Of a stretch of 6,008 bases of DNA, positions 5,667 to 6,008 are shown one piece after another. Origin of the DNA: Butyrivibrio sp. (GTDB lineage: Bacteria; Bacillota_A; Clostridia; Lachnospirales; Lachnospiraceae). The DNA lies in NCBI GenBank assembly GCA_024690635.1, contig JAILOW010000030.1, positions 1 to 6,008 on the forward strand, given 5' to 3'. The notes under the pieces are model-generated. The model searched no databases. It was given only the letters and a program-made list of their open reading frames with translations, and had not been told where the DNA came from. Numbering within the stretch: the stretch's first letter is position 1; the number at the start of each line of letters is the position of its first letter. The translations under genes were made by a program, and so were the position numbers.

Positions 5667-6008
5667 ATGGAACTTACGCCACGCATAAGACAAATATTGA
5701 AGTATTTGTTGTGCGCAGAGCAGCCGGCTACCGATCAGGAAGTGGCCGATGCTCTGGGTGTGAGTAAGCGTACGATCTTAAGGGAGGCGGATTACATATC
5801 TGTCATCCTTAAAGAGTTCGATCTGACCCTCGTCAGAAAAAAAGGCGAGGGAAGTCAGATCGAGGGGGACAGCGAAAAAAAGGAAAAGCTTCTGAAGGTT
5901 GTTAACAATCGCGGGGACGAGATCATTTCTGACAAGGAAAAGAGAAGAAATCTTCTTAAGCTGGAACTTTTGAGAAACAGAGAACCTCAGAAACTGTTTT
6001 ATTACAGT
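5667..6008 (+). CDS. mtlR: Mannitol operon regulator MtlR (BglG/Mga-type), 3' partial
   Basis: The 114 codons present encode MELTPRIRQILKYLL followed by a helix-turn-helix (TDQEVADALGVSKRTILREADYI, residues about 22-44) and a winged segment (LTLVRKKGEGSQIEGD, about 53-68). This is the N-terminus of Firmicutes PTS-regulated activators such as MtlR, LicR and ManR. Full-length members have nearly 700 residues, adding two PRD domains, an EIIB-like domain and an EIIA-like domain; all of these lie beyond the edge. MtlR is a DNA-binding activator switched by HPr and mannitol EII phosphorylation. The name rests on its place directly after mtlA plus the domain type, because the visible part alone does not separate MtlR from other sugar regulators. 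The inverted repeat at 4087-4109 is its likely target. Confidence 0.85.
   Translation, partial: MELTPRIRQILKYLLCAEQPATDQEVADALGVSKRTILREADYISVILKEFDLTLVRKKGEGSQIEGDSEKKEKLLKVVNNRGDEIISDKEKRRNLLKLELLRNREPQKLFYYS

Overview
The window looks like chromosomal DNA of an anaerobic Firmicute, most likely a member of the Lachnospiraceae (Clostridia). This rests on strong GGAG/AAGG ribosome binding sites, moderate GC, the style of the kinase and small membrane protein, and a mtlA-mtlR order known from Firmicutes. The assignment comes from pattern recognition, not a search.

Region 1 (1 to about 4055) is one tightly packed plus-strand operon running in from the left edge. It encodes, in order: a 5'-truncated MinD/CpaE(TadZ)-like P-loop ATPase; an 82-residue ubiquitin-fold protein of the YukD/EsaB type; a PP2C-family protein phosphatase; a membrane Ser/Thr protein kinase with a helical extracytoplasmic domain in place of PASTA repeats; and a 143-residue single-pass membrane protein whose cytoplasmic tail carries two copies of ATVVLG. 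Spacings are 29, 9, 31 and 4 nt. A perfect 13-bp hairpin that contains the last gene's stop codon closes the unit. YukD/EsaB proteins belong to Firmicutes type VII (ESX/Yuk) secretion. I read the block as the regulatory part of a type VII-like locus controlled by reversible Thr phosphorylation: kinase, phosphatase, possible phospho-acceptor, ubiquitin-like subunit and positioning-type ATPase. No WXG100 substrate, EssC motor or FHA protein is visible, so this reading depends on the flanking sequence.

Region 2 (about 4056 to 4248) is a 193-nt AT-rich regulatory interval. It holds a TTGTCA/TGACAA inverted repeat resembling an MtlR operator, a plausible sigma-A promoter downstream of it (TTGATT, 17 nt, TACAAT), and the mtlA ribosome binding site.

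Region 3 (4249 to 6008) is the start of a mannitol PTS operon. It contains mtlA, an EIICB permease without a fused IIA domain, and the first 114 codons of mtlR, a BglG/Mga-type PTS-regulated activator that runs off the right edge. A separate IIA (mtlF) and mannitol-1-phosphate dehydrogenase (mtlD) would be expected beyond the window. The two operons share orientation but show no functional link.
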